From: Microglena sp. YARC
Taxonomy: Eukaryota > Chlorophyta > Chlorophyceae > Chlamydomonadales > Chlamydomonadaceae
Reading direction: 5' to 3'
DNA: 64,000 nt
Assembly: GCA_022414725.1 (NCBI GenBank)
Contig: CM039462.1
Coordinates: 6,876,021-6,940,020 of the forward strand
Shown here: positions 1 through 10,806 of the stretch, piece by piece
Position numbering within the stretch: position 1 is the first letter of the stretch
Layout: every line of letters begins with the position of its first letter
Notes under the pieces: model-generated
Told to the model about the DNA's origin: nothing
What the model saw: the letters and a program-made list of their open reading frames with translations, nothing else
Database searches by the model: none
Made by a program: the position numbers and the translations under genes

Positions 1-187
1 GCGGACGCGCTCTCTTCACAGGTTTCGAATGGTTGCCTTGCGTGCTTTCTGGCTCGTTGTTAACATTGCTGTAGTTCGTCTTGTGAACAATGCTAGTCGA
101 TGGTGGCTCGCCACTCAGATCGGAGGTTGATGAATTAGTAGAGGCTCTACCTAGATCAAGGTTTGGTTATCTTTACCCACCCAACTC
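1..187. other. Short contig end before a scaffold gap
   Basis: This 187-base piece is isolated from the rest of the window by a 1000-N gap. I see no ankyrin repeat unit, MITE arm, telomere repeat or recognisable coding motif in it. It may belong to the ankyrin array to its right or to something else. Confidence 0.5.
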
Positions 188-1187
188 NNNNNNNNNNNNN
201 NNNNNNNNNNNNNNNNNNNNNNNNNNNNNNNNNNNNNNNNNNNNNNNNNNNNNNNNNNNNNNNNNNNNNNNNNNNNNNNNNNNNNNNNNNNNNNNNNNNN
301 NNNNNNNNNNNNNNNNNNNNNNNNNNNNNNNNNNNNNNNNNNNNNNNNNNNNNNNNNNNNNNNNNNNNNNNNNNNNNNNNNNNNNNNNNNNNNNNNNNNN
401 NNNNNNNNNNNNNNNNNNNNNNNNNNNNNNNNNNNNNNNNNNNNNNNNNNNNNNNNNNNNNNNNNNNNNNNNNNNNNNNNNNNNNNNNNNNNNNNNNNNN
501 NNNNNNNNNNNNNNNNNNNNNNNNNNNNNNNNNNNNNNNNNNNNNNNNNNNNNNNNNNNNNNNNNNNNNNNNNNNNNNNNNNNNNNNNNNNNNNNNNNNN
601 NNNNNNNNNNNNNNNNNNNNNNNNNNNNNNNNNNNNNNNNNNNNNNNNNNNNNNNNNNNNNNNNNNNNNNNNNNNNNNNNNNNNNNNNNNNNNNNNNNNN
701 NNNNNNNNNNNNNNNNNNNNNNNNNNNNNNNNNNNNNNNNNNNNNNNNNNNNNNNNNNNNNNNNNNNNNNNNNNNNNNNNNNNNNNNNNNNNNNNNNNNN
801 NNNNNNNNNNNNNNNNNNNNNNNNNNNNNNNNNNNNNNNNNNNNNNNNNNNNNNNNNNNNNNNNNNNNNNNNNNNNNNNNNNNNNNNNNNNNNNNNNNNN
901 NNNNNNNNNNNNNNNNNNNNNNNNNNNNNNNNNNNNNNNNNNNNNNNNNNNNNNNNNNNNNNNNNNNNNNNNNNNNNNNNNNNNNNNNNNNNNNNNNNNN
1001 NNNNNNNNNNNNNNNNNNNNNNNNNNNNNNNNNNNNNNNNNNNNNNNNNNNNNNNNNNNNNNNNNNNNNNNNNNNNNNNNNNNNNNNNNNNNNNNNNNNN
1101 NNNNNNNNNNNNNNNNNNNNNNNNNNNNNNNNNNNNNNNNNNNNNNNNNNNNNNNNNNNNNNNNNNNNNNNNNNNNNNNNNNNNNNN
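188..1187. other. Assembly gap (1000 N)
   Basis: The run is exactly 1000 N, the usual placeholder for a gap of unknown length. The first F-box/ankyrin paralogue runs into it, so its C-terminal end is missing. Open frames that cross the N run have no meaning. Confidence 0.99.
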
Positions 1188-2410
1188 GCTACATGGCCCA
1201 TGAACTCAATTAATTCAGCCACCTCTGGATCCATCAGGCAGCTTGCGCATCTGCGTGACCTTCCCTTGCAGCCGCCCATCAAGGCACCTTGCTGCGGTTA
1301 GAGTTCGACCCTGTCCTGAACTTGAGTCCACGCCACCACTGGATCATCAGAGCTGCAGACATCTGCGTGACCTGCCTTGGCAGACCGCCCCCAAGGCCCT
1401 GCTGGCTCTAGAAGTTTCGCCCTGGCCCTGAACTTTGGAGTCCAGCACCGCTGGAATCCATCCAGCAGCCTTGCCACATCTGCGTGACCTTTTGTTGCAG
1501 CCGCCCAAAGGCCCGCTGTCGCATGAGAGTTTACGCCTGGGCCCTGAAACTCAAGTCCAAGCCACCGCTGTCCAATGAGGCAGCTTAGCAGACATCTGCC
1601 GGAGACATTTCGTATGCAGCCCCCCCCAAGCCCTGCGTTGTCGTGAAGTTGCCTGGGCCCTTGAACTCAATTCCAGCACCCTCACAGCGGCATCTGGTCA
1701 TCAGCATCTTGCAGACATGCTGCGAGACCTTTGTTTGCAGCCGCCCACAAGGCACTGCATGTTGTCCAGGAATTCGCCTGGCCTGAAATAAAGTCCAGCA
1801 CCGCTGGATCTCAGCATCTGCAGACTATCCGCGTAGACCTGCATGCGGCAAAGGCCGCCCCCAAAGCCATGCTGGTATCTAGAGTCCGCCGGGCCCTGAA
1901 TCAATCCAGCCAACATCTGGATCCAATGAGCAGCTTGCAGAAAACTGCGTACCTGCTAGGTCAGCCTCACACAAATGCCAGCTGGCGTTAGAGTTACGCC
2001 CTGGCCCTGAATCAAGGCCGGGCCACCTCTGGATCCATGAGCTAGCTTGCAGACATCTGCATGACCTTGCTTGGCAGCCACATGGAAGGAAGGCTTGTTT
2101 TCATTTTGGTTCGCCCTCAATTGTAGGACCCCGTTACCTGTACAACAGGATCGGACACCACGCATACTTGCCGTAGAACGGACGGCAGCGCCCCCTTTCC
2201 CATCATCTCTTTCGCATAACTCTCTGTTGGTGGTTGATCAGACTCGGGGCAAGGGGAAATCTGAAAATCTGTTTGCGTCATGGTTTGCACACTAATACTA
2301 ATCTTTGGTGTTTGAGAGAATATTGCAAATGTGACGATCAGAGATGCATGGGGACACGGTAAGACAAAATGATCGCCCGTGTGCGGAACTGCATTTTCAG
2401 ATGTATCCAT
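1188..2410 (-). pseudogene. F-box/ankyrin-repeat paralogue 1 (partial, very degraded)
   Basis: The strand reads as the same 111-bp ankyrin unit found in seven paralogues to the right, but with an indel in almost every unit, so no frame stays open. The start of the repeat block is visible near 2080-2120 (LRANQNENKPSFHVAAKQ, then GHADVCKLA). An F-box-like piece lies upstream at about 2120-2410, including IFSQTPKISISV where the other copies have ALFSSNPKIVLV. The C-terminal end is lost in the gap. The indel density is far above that of copies 5-8. This can be true decay, but single-base gains and losses next to an assembly gap also fit unpolished long-read sequence. Confidence 0.7.
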
Positions 2411-2775
2411 CAGTGCAAGTCGCCACGGATGTTATAAATTAAATACTAGAATTATCTTAGGATAAAACCCTATTAAAACTGTAAACCGTGGTTTCACTTT
2501 CCTTGGCATGCAAGAGGGCACTTTTCCTGGGGTATCTGCAGCGGTAAGATATGGGCGTTCTGCTCCGGTCGATTTTTTTTTAATTTCCTTATCAGGATTT
2601 ACGAGCCTCACTTAAATACTGAACGACATCGCTAGCAGAAAGACATGACAACCAAGAATCAAAAATCCGTCCATCACCATGATTCAAAAGCACAAAACAT
2701 TCAAGGGACTGTTACATCTTCAAAGTAGCATTGAAAAGTTTGAGGAGTGCGATTAAATACTTGCTAAACGGTGCA
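2411..2775. other. Spacer between paralogues 1 and 2, with a degraded MITE arm
   Basis: It corresponds to the upstream module of copy 1. Telobox-like AAACCCTATTAAAAC lies near 2466, the TATA-like stretch is eroded, and GGGCGTTCTGCTCCGG near 2548 is the left arm of the MITE-like repeat. The remainder resembles the common ankyrin spacer with many indels. No gene is seen. Confidence 0.55.
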
Positions 2776-4325
2776 AGACCCTATAGCTGCTGTCAAGATC
2801 ACAATGCCGTTGATGTTTATCGGGCCAGCCGGCCGCCTTGATCCTGATCAGCAGCTTGCAGAATCATCTCGCAAGGACGTCCTTCGCAGCCGCCCCCAAG
2901 GCCATGCGTCGTAGAGTTCGCCCGGGACCTGAACTCCAATCCAAACCACCTCTGTAGGATCCATGCAGCAGCTTGCAACATGGGGCTGCGTGACCTTCCT
3001 CTGCCAGCCGCCCACCAAGGCCAGCTGTGCGATATGAGGTCGCCCGGACCTGAACTCAGTCCGAACCACCGGCTGGACCATGAGAGCTTGCCAGACATAC
3101 CTGCCGGTGACCTTCCTGGCAGCCACCCACAATTGCCATGCTGTCGATTTAGCGTTTGCCCGGGCCCTGAACTTCAAGTCCAGCCGACCCACTGGATCCG
3201 ATCAGGCAGCTTGCGATCAATCTGCATGGACTTCCTTTGCACCCGCCCACAATTGCGCCGGCTGTCGATAGAGTTCGCCCTGCCCTGTGTACTCAATTCC
3301 AGCACTGCGATCGCGATCAGCAGCTTGCAGGACTCCTCGTGACTTCATTTGCAGCCAACACCAATACCATGCTGCAGTTTAGAGTTCGCCTGGCCGCATG
3401 AATCAATCCAGCCACCGTGACCTCAGCAGCTTAGCAAAAATCTGCGTGACTTCATAGGCAGCGCCGACAAGGCCCTTGCTTGTCAGTTAGAGTTCGCCCT
3501 GGCCCTGAACTCAATTTCAGCCAACGCTGGATCATCAGCAGCTTGCAGACTCCTGCGTGGGCCTTCTCTAGCAGCGGCCCACAAGGCCGGCTGGACTCTA
3601 TAAGTTCGCCCGGGACCTTGAACTCAATTCCAGACCTCTGGATCCATCAGCAGATTTCAACATCTGTGGACCTCTTTGCACCGCCCACAATGCCCGGCTG
3701 ATCGGAAGAGTTCCCGGGCCCTAATACTCAATTTCCAGCCACCGCTGGATCGATAGGCAGCTGCAGACATCTGCGTGACCTCTCTTTGCAGCCGCCACAA
3801 GGCACTGCTGTCTATAAAGAGTTCGCCGGGCCCTGTACTCCAATTCCAGCCACGCTGGATCCATTGTCCAAGCTTGCAGACATCTGCGTGACCTTTCTTG
3901 GCAGCCAGCCACAATGCCCAGCTGTCGCTGAGAGTTCGCCAGGGCCTGACTCAAAGTCCAGCCACCACTGGAATCCATGAGCATCTTGCAGACATCTGTG
4001 TGACCTTCATTGGCAGCCACATAGAAAGTTTGTTTTTATTTTGGTTCGCCCTCAATTGTAGGGGGCCTTAACTGTACAAGAGGGATTGGACAACCAAGCA
4101 TACTGCTAGAAGGTCGGCGCGGCCCCCATTTTCGCCATCATCTCTCCAAACTTCGCTGTGGTGGTTGGATCAGTTCGGTAAGGGCAATCCTGAAAATCTG
4201 TTGCGCAGAGTTTTTACACACTAAACAATATCTTGGGGTTGGAAGAGAATATGGCAATACGATCAAGAATCGTCATGGGGAAAACGTTAGGAATACCGAT
4301 GACTTCATGTTCGATGCATGTAAAT
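2776..4325 (-). pseudogene. F-box/ankyrin-repeat paralogue 2 (degraded)
   Basis: About twelve 111-bp ankyrin units can be followed from the F-box region (about 4080-4325, containing ILDRIAIFSSNPKI) down to a C-terminal end near 2776 that matches the tail of the other copies. Single-base indels break the frame in nearly every unit. Protein role by family: F-box plus ankyrin proteins usually act as substrate receptors of SCF ubiquitin ligases, the ankyrin repeats choosing the target. In this state no such protein could be made, unless the indels are sequencing errors. Confidence 0.7.
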
Positions 4326-4421
4326 GCAATGCATGAAATTGCACAGGATGGTATAATAAATACTGAGTTGGAATGAAACCCTATAAACCCGGTTGCACTA
4401 TTCATGGCATGCAAGCGGTGC

Positions 4422-4542
4422 AGATGGGTGTTCCTGCCTCCTGGATATTTTTTTGAATTTTCAAAGCAGGAATCACAATTCGCCTCCTGTACCATGTTTA
4501 GCAACCAGTCAAAATCGGCCCGGGAGGAAGGAACGCCGATTA
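4422..4542. repeat. MITE-like element with palindromic ends, copy 1
   Basis: The left arm GGGTGTTCCTGCCTCCTGG and the right arm CCCGGGAGGAAGGAACGCC are inverted copies of each other about 80 bp apart. The same pair recurs in the ankyrin spacers and at 31228 and 34608. No coding capacity. The size, inverted ends and copy number fit a non-autonomous DNA transposon. Confidence 0.65.
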
Positions 4543-4628
4543 GTTCCCCTCCTGAGCTGCATACACACACCAGGTGGGCATTGCAGTTGGGGCAAACCAG
4601 ACGATGAGTTCAAACATGTGTTGTGGCT

Positions 4629-4658
4629 TAGACTCGGACAAGGAATTATGTTACATAA
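4629..4658. mobile_element. Lone TA-element terminal inverted repeat
   Basis: After a TA, the bases GACTCGGACAAGGAATTATG and the following TTACATAA match, with two differences, the inverted right end of the TA-flanked element at 7382-7945. No second end lies nearby and the common spacer continues directly afterwards, so this looks like a truncated insertion. Confidence 0.55.
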
Positions 4659-4796
4659 ATTTTCAAAGAGTTCTGCCTCAGAATCAAATATTTATGCCTA
4701 CATCTGGAATTATTGGGAACACGCAGCGATATTTTCGCTTGAGCAAACTGAACACATTTCTGAAAAGTTTGAGGAGAGTGGATAAATACTTGCTCT

Positions 4797-7234
4797 ATCG
4801 GTGGCAAGACCCAGCTGTGTCAAGATTCACAATGGCCCTGTACTCGGGGCCAGCCACCGCTGGATCCATCAGCAGCTTGCAGACATCGGTGTGACCGGCC
4901 TTCGCAGACTCACGCAAGGCCCAGCTGTTGACAGAGTTTGCCCGGGCCCTAAACTCAATTCCAGCCACATCTGGATTCCATCAGCAGCTTGCAGACATCT
5001 GTGTGACCGGCCTTTTCGCGGCCTCACGCAAGGCCCAGCTGTTGACAGAGTTCGCCAGGGCCCTGAACTCAATTCCAGCCACGCTGATCCATCAAAAGCA
5101 AGCAGACATCGGGTGTGACGGCCTTCGCAGCCGTTCCCAAGGCCCTGCTGTCGCTTAGAGTTCGCTCCCGGGCCCTATACTTAAGCCCAGCCACATCTGG
5201 ATCCATGAGCAGCTTGCATACATCTGCGTGACCTTCTTTGGCAGCCGACCCCAAGGCCTGCTGTCGAAAGTGTTGCCTGGCCCTGTACTCGGAGTCCAGC
5301 CACCTCTGGATCCATGAGCAGCTTGCAGACATTTCTGCGTAACTGCCTTGGCAGCCTCACGCAATGCCAGCTGTCGCTAGCGTTTCGCCCGGCCCTATAC
5401 TCAAGTCCAGCCACCGCTGGATCCATCAGCAGATTGCATACATCTGCGTGACCTTCCTTGGCAGCCTCACGCAAGGCCCAGTTGTCGCTAGAGTTCGCAA
5501 GGGCCCTGAACTCAAGTCCAGCCACTGCTGGATCCATCAGCAGCTTGCAGACATCTGCGTGACCTTCCTTGGGGCAGCCAGCCACAATGCCCAGCTGTCG
5601 CTAGAGTTCGCCCTGGCCCTTGAACTCATTCCAGCCACCTCTGGAATCCATCAGCAGCACGCAGACATCTGCATGTCCTGCCTTGGCAGCCGCCCCAAGG
5701 CCCTGCTGTCGCTAGAGTTCGCCCGGCCCTGTACTCAAGTCCAGCCACATCTGGATCCATCAGCAGCTTGCATACATCTGCGTGACCTTCCTTGGCAGCG
5801 CCATCAAAGCCATGCTGTCGCCATAGTTCGCCTGGGCGCCCTGAAATTCAAGTCGCAGCTACCTCTGGATCCATCAGCAGATTGCATACATCTGCGTGAC
5901 CTTCCTTGGCAGCCACCCACAAGGCCCTGCTAGAGTTTTGCCAGGGCCCTAAACTCAATTCCAGCCACCTCTTGATCCATCAGCAGCTTGCAGACATATG
6001 CGTGACCTTCATAGGCAGCGCGCCCACAAGGCCCTGCTGTCGATAGAGTTCGCCCGGACCTGAACTCAAGTCCAGCCACCTCTGGATCCATCAGCAGCTT
6101 GCAGACATCTGTGTGACCTTCCTGTGCAGCCGCCCACAAGGCCCAGCTGTTGACAGAGTTCGCCTGGGCCCTGAACTCAAGTCCAGCCACCTCTGGATCC
6201 ATTAGCAGCTTGCAGACATCTGCGTGACCTGCCCTGGCAGCCTCACGCAAGGCCCAGCTGTCGCTAGAGTTCGCCCTGGCCCTGTACTCAAGTCCAACCA
6301 CCTCTGGATCCATTAGCAGCTTGCAGACATCTGTGTGACCTGCCTGTGCAGCCACCCCCAAGGCCCTGCTTTCTCTAGAGTTCGCCAGGTTTCTGAATTC
6401 AATTCAAGCCACCTCTGGATCCATGAGCACCTTGCAGACATCGGCGTGACCGGCCTTCGCGGCCTCCCACAAGGCCCTGCTGTCACTAGAGTTCGCCCTG
6501 CCCCTGTACTCAATTCCAGCCACCGCTGGATCCATCAGCAGCTTGCAGACATCTGCGTGACCTGCATAGGCAGCCTCACGCAAGGCCCAGCTGTCGTTAT
6601 AGTTCGCCCGGGCCCTGAACTCAATTCCAGACACTGCTGGATCCATTAGCAGCTTGCAGACATCTGCGTGACCTTCATATGCAGCCGCCCCCAATGCCCT
6701 GCTGTTTCTAGAGTTTGCCCGGGCCCTGAACTCAAGTCCAGCCACCTCTGGATCCATCAGCAGCTTGCAGACATCTGCGTGACCTTCCTTGGCAGCCGCC
6801 CACAATGCCCTGCTGTCGCTAGAGTTCGCCCTGGCTCTGAACTCGATTCCAGCCACCGCTGGATCCATCAGCAGCTTGCAGACATCTGCGTGACCTTCCT
6901 TGGCAGCCACATAGAGAAGTTTGTTTTCATTTTGGTTCGCCCTCAATTGTAGCCCCCCCTTAACCTGTACAAGAGGATTGGACACCAAGCATACTTCTAG
7001 AAGGTCGGCGCGACCCCCTTTCGCCATCATCTCTCCAACTCGATGTGGTGGTTGGATCAGTCCGGTAAGGGGCCATCCTGAAAATCTGTTGTGCAGAGTT
7101 TTACACACTAATACAATATTTGGGTTGGAAGAGAATAGGGCAATACGATCAAGAATGTCATGAGGAAAAACGTTAGAATAACGATGATCGCGTGTGCGAC
7201 TGCATGTTCGATGTGTTTGTATGCAAAAGCGCAC
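4797..7234 (-). pseudogene. F-box/ankyrin-repeat paralogue 3 (frameshifted, about 19 repeats)
   Basis: The minus strand is open for 276 codons from 7234 to 6404. It covers an F-box-like segment (PHDILDRIALFSSNPN, then LVCKTLHNRFSGW) and the first five ankyrin units; further units continue to about 4830 with several frame changes. The usual start codon of the family (ATG at 7205) is out of frame here, and the open frame's first ATG at 7234 lies only about 8 bp from the TATA-like box, so translation of this copy is doubtful. At the F-box/repeat junction the tract reads A plus C5, which keeps the two parts in frame. Expected role if functional: SCF-type target receptor, an inference from domain order only. 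Confidence 0.75.
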
Positions 7235-7339
7235 AGGATGGTATAAATAAATACTGAGTTTGAATAACCCTAAACCCTATAAACCCTGGGTTGCACTTTC
7301 CTGGCATGCAAGCGGCAAGCGGCACTTGCCTGGCGGTAT
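7235..7339 (-). promoter_or_regulatory. Upstream module of paralogue 3
   Basis: The plus strand reads TATAAATAAA at 7242-7251 and a telobox-like AACCCTAAACCCTATAAACC at about 7264-7283, followed by short repeats of GCAAGCGGCACTTGCC. The same order occurs upstream of every paralogue. The TATA-like box is nearly palindromic, so direction is not fixed by sequence; its position next to the minus-strand gene starts suggests service to the ankyrin genes. Confidence 0.5.
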
Positions 7340-7381
7340 CTGCATCCCGGCGATTATTTCGAATTTTCAAAGAAGAAGTTA

Positions 7382-7945
7382 CACTCAGACCGGTGAATAA
7401 TGTTACAATATATTGAATCAATTACAATTCTCTATGTACAACTTGGACAGACGGTCGATTGTTGTACACGCGTACACATTGCTGCAAAGTTTGAGGAGAG
7501 TGTCTATACCCTACAACGAGCGCGTTCAATGCGTTTAGCGACCGTTTCAAGGGGCGAGTTGCCGTCATTGACGAATTCCGTACCACAAAGATCTGGCACA
7601 AGGACAGCACCACCGTCCTCCAGAGTGTGCAGTCGAAAAGAAGGGCGCACGGTTCTAGGCTTGCTATGGTGCAGTTCCACCATGGAGAAAGCAAGTTGTT
7701 TGTAAACCGTGACTCAATGCAGCCATTAACATCCACAATTGCTTTACAATGTACCGAACCCGCCCCGGAATTCTTGCGAGGCCAAAGAAATATTGCAAAC
7801 TGGAAGTTGTGGTAGGACGCACAATTGATTACAAGCTGACAGGTTCTTTACAGAACGCAGTGTCGAGCGAAGTGTAGAAGATAACACATACAAGAGGATT
7901 TGGGGGACTCGGCATATTATGTAACATAATTCCCTTGTCCGAGTG
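7382..7945 (+). mobile_element. TA-flanked inverted-repeat element A (Tc1/mariner-like) carrying a Fanzor-like remnant
   Basis: The element begins CACTCAGACCGG, continues with AATAATGTTACA, and ends TGTAACATAATTCCC with TTGTCCGAGTG. These are imperfect inverted repeats of about 26 bp with TA directly on both sides (7380-7381 and 7946-7947). TA target duplication and short inverted ends are the mark of Tc1/mariner-type elements. No transposase is present in the 564 bp. The interior holds the carboxyl end of a Fanzor/TnpB-like nuclease. Fanzor proteins carried by eukaryotic DNA transposons, including mariner-type ones, are established. The element is non-autonomous here. Confidence 0.75.
7511..7877 (+). 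pseudogene. Fanzor/TnpB-like RNA-guided nuclease, C-terminal remnant
   Basis: Reading across three frames gives, in order: FKGRVAVIDEFRTTKI (the V-D-E/P-R-T-S segment before the zinc ribbon), LGLLWCSST (one cysteine of the ribbon), KLFVNRD and then NAAINIHNCF (the D-x-N-A-A-x-N-I motif with the last RuvC aspartate), and a basic tail ending at a TAG at 7875. At least two frameshifts break it, and the N-terminal part including the first RuvC aspartate is absent. It is therefore a dead remnant. The last 50 codons are almost identical to a second copy at 21981-22135, which shows they belong to the element family rather than to the site. Confidence 0.65.
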
Positions 7946-8050
7946 TAGATCCAGTACGAATGACTCACCAACAGAGTTTAGCTTCTCGAGGAATTTCGAT
8001 TCCGACCAGACAGGCTCCAAAACCAGTCAAAATCCTCCGGGATGCAGAAC

Positions 8051-8506
8051 AAATGTACTGGTGCAAATTGTCTTTCCTTTCTTACATTAAGTAATTCAAG
8101 TTTCATCAAGTTTTGTAACGGATCTTGTCAATTCAGGAGATTGACACAACACATTCAAGGACAGTAAAGACACAGAAGTTAGTTAGGGTTTAAACCCTAA
8201 ACCCTCAACCCTAAACCCTAACCCTAAACCCTAAACCCTAAAACCCTAAACCTAAACCCTAAACCCCTAAACCCTAAACCCTAAACCCTAAACCTAACCT
8301 AAACTTGGTTGAAGATTCAAAGTAGCCTGAAAAGTCAAAGTGCTGGCTCACATCGTGCGCATCAATAATCAATTTTCAAAGAGTTCATGCCTCAGAATCA
8401 AATATTTCTGCTACATCTGGAATTATTGGGCACATGCAGCGATATTTTCGCTTGAGCAAACTGAACACATTTCTGAAAGTTTGAGGAAAGTGGATAAATA
8501 CTTGCT
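8051..8506. other. Spacer between paralogues 3 and 4
   Basis: Common ankyrin spacer sequence is present on both sides of an interstitial telomere-type block (8184-8304). The block interrupts the spacer after ACACAGAAGTTAGTTA, a point that is continuous in other spacers. No gene is seen. Confidence 0.6.
8184..8304. repeat. Interstitial telomere-type repeat with a head-to-head start
   Basis: About fifteen CCCTAAA units, several with one extra or missing base, are preceded by a single inverted unit, giving the palindrome AGGGTTTAAACCCT. The block lies inside an otherwise conserved spacer, so it was inserted there. Repair of a break by telomerase, or joining of telomeric DNA, would both give this structure. 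Confidence 0.85.
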
Positions 8507-10806
8507 CTACGGTGGCAAGACCCAGCTGCTGTCAAGATTCACAATGGCCCTGTACTCGGGGCCAGCCGCCTCTGGATCCATCAGCAGCTTGCAGACATCG
8601 GCGTGACCGGCATTTGCAGCCGCCCTCAAGGCCCTGCTGTCGACAGAGTTCGCCCGGGCCCTGAACTCAATTCCAGCCACCGCTGGATCCATGAGCAGCT
8701 TGCAGACATCTTCGTGACCTGCCTTGGAAGCCTCACACAAGGCCCAGCTGTCGCTAGCGTTCGCCCCGGGCCCTGTACTCAAGTCCAGCCACCTCTGGAT
8801 CCATCAGCAGCTTGCAGACATCAGCGTGACCTGCATTGGAAGCCTCACACAAGGCCCTGCTGTCGCTTGAGTTCGCCCTGGCCCTGAACTCAATTCCAGC
8901 CACCGCTGGATCCATCAACTGCTTGCAGACATCTGAGTGACCTGCCTTGGAAGCCTCACACAAGGCCCTGCTGTCGCTATAGTTCGCAAGGGCCCTGTAC
9001 TCGGGGCCAGCCGCCTCTGGATCCATCAGCAGCTTTGCAGACATCTGCGTTACCTTCCTTGGCAGCTGCCCCCAATGACCTGCTGTTTCTAGAGTTTGCC
9101 CGGGCCCTGAACTCAAGTCCAGCCACCTCTGGATCCATGAGCAGCTTGCAGACATCTGCGTGACCTGCCTTGGCCGCCGCCCACAAGGCCATGCTATTGA
9201 TATGGTTCGCCCTTGCCCTGTACTGAAGTCCAGCCACATCTGGATCCATGAGCAGCTTGCAAACATCTGCGTGACCTGCCTTGGCAGCCGCCCACAAGGC
9301 CCTGCTGTCGTTAGAGTTCGCCCGGGCCCTGAACTCAATTCCAGCCACACTGGATCCATGAGCAGCTTGCAGACATCTGCGTGACCTGCCTTGGCAGCCG
9401 CCACCCAGGCCCTGCTGTCGCTAGAGTTCGCCTGGTCCTGAAACTGAACTCCAGCCACTGCTGGATCCATCAGCAGCTTGCAGACATCTGGCGTGACTGC
9501 CTTGGCAGCCGCCCCAAAGCCCTGCTGTCGCTAGAGTTCGCCCGGGCCCTATACTCAAGTCCAGCCACCTCTGTATCCATCAGCAACTTGGCAGACATTG
9601 CGTGACCTTCTTTGGCAGCCACCCACAAAGCCCTGCTGTCTCTAGAGTTCGCCCTGGCCCTGAACTCAAGTCCAGCCACATCTGGATCCATCAGCAGCCT
9701 GCAGACATCTGCATGTCCTGCATTGGCAGACAGCCACAATGCCCTGCTTTCTCTAGAATTCGCCCTGGCCCTGAACTCAAGTCCAGCCACCACTGGATCC
9801 ATCAGCAGCTTGCAGACATCTGCGTGACCTTCCTTTGCCGCATCACGCAAAGCCCAACTGTCGTTAGAGTTCGCCACGGCCCTGAACTCAAGTCCAGCCA
9901 CCACTGGATCCATCAACAGCTTGCAGACATCTGCGTGACCGGCATTCGCAGCCACCCACAATGCCCAGCTGTCGCTAGAGTTCGCCTGGGCCCTGAACTC
10001 AATTCCAGCCACCTCTGGATCCATCAGCAGCTTGCAGACATCTGCGTGACCTGCCTTGGCAGCCGCCCGCAAGGCACAGCTGTCGTTAGAGTTCGCCAGG
10101 GCCCTGAACTCAATTCCAGCCACCGCTGGATCCATGAGCAGCTTGCAGACATCTGCGTGACCTTCCTTTGCAGCCGCCCACAATGAACTGCTGTCGTTAG
10201 AGTTCGCCTGGGCCCTGAACTCAAGTCCAGCCACCTCTGGATCCATCAGCAGCTTGCAGACATCTGCGTGACCTTCCTTGGCAGCCACCCACAATGCCAT
10301 GCTGTCGTTAGCGTTCGCCCGGGCCCTGAACTCAAGTCCAGCCACCGCTGGATCCATTAGCAGCTTGCAGACATCTGCGTGACCTTCACTGGCAGTATCC
10401 AACAAGGCCCTGCTGTTGCTAGAGTTCGCCACGGCCCTGTACTCAAGTCCAGCCACCTCTGGATCCATCAGCAACTTGCAGACATCTGCTTGACCTGCCA
10501 TGGCAGCCACATAGAGAAGCTTGTTTTCATTTTGGTTCGCCCTAAATTGTAGGGCCCCCTTAACCTGTACAAGAGGATTGGACACCAAGCATACTGCTAG
10601 AAGGTCGGCGCGCCCCCTTTCGCCATCATCTCTCCAACTCGCTGTGGTGGTTGGATCAGTCCGGTAAGGGGCCATCCAGAAAATCTGTTGTGCAGAGTTT
10701 TACACACTAATACAATCTTGGGGTTGGAAGAGAATAGGGCAATACGATCAAGAATGTCATGGGGACACGTAAGGAGTGGAAACGATGATCGCGTATGCGA
10801 ATGCAT
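8507..10806 (-). pseudogene. F-box/ankyrin-repeat paralogue 4 (about 17 repeats, F-box and repeats out of frame)
   Basis: The ATG at 10806 opens an F-box-like segment (HSHTRSSFPLLTCPHDILDR) that runs to a stop near 10597. The ankyrin part is in another frame and open from 10675 to 9470 (nine clean 37-residue units). It then continues through frame changes to a conserved C-terminal end WVLPP at 8507. The break between F-box and repeats is the loss of one C from the C6 tract (C5 at 10613-10617). An ATG at 10675 could start an F-box-less ankyrin protein. Repeat units differ at only a few positions. Likely role by analogy: target recognition by the ankyrin part, ubiquitin-ligase coupling by the F-box. 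Confidence 0.8.

Larger units (their letters stand above)
4326..4796. other. Spacer between paralogues 2 and 3
   Basis: It contains the copy-2 upstream module (AAACCCTATAAACCC near 4377), a complete MITE-like repeat (4422-4542), a lone transposon inverted-repeat end (4629-4658) and the shared ankyrin spacer block ending in the AGTTTGAGGAGAGTGGATAA motif near 4765. No gene is apparent. Confidence 0.6.
7340..8050. repeat. MITE-like element copy 2, split by a TA-element
   Basis: The left arm (CATCCCGGCGATTATTTCGA, 7343 on) and the right arm (CAAAATCCTCCGGGATGCAG, ending near 8048) are those of the MITE-like family. They are separated by a 564-bp insertion at a TA. The uninterrupted equivalent is seen at 12241-12404, where AGAAGTTAGAGCCGTACGAA spans the insertion point. 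Confidence 0.7.

Noticed and set aside
90..1301. Open frames spanning the first run of N (and likewise 45945-47081)
   Set aside because: They exist only because N codons contain no stops.
7264..7283. Telomere-type insertions in every ankyrin upstream module
   Set aside because: Only one or two AAACCCTA units occur at a constant place in each module, so a conserved promoter motif is a better reading than repeated telomere insertion.
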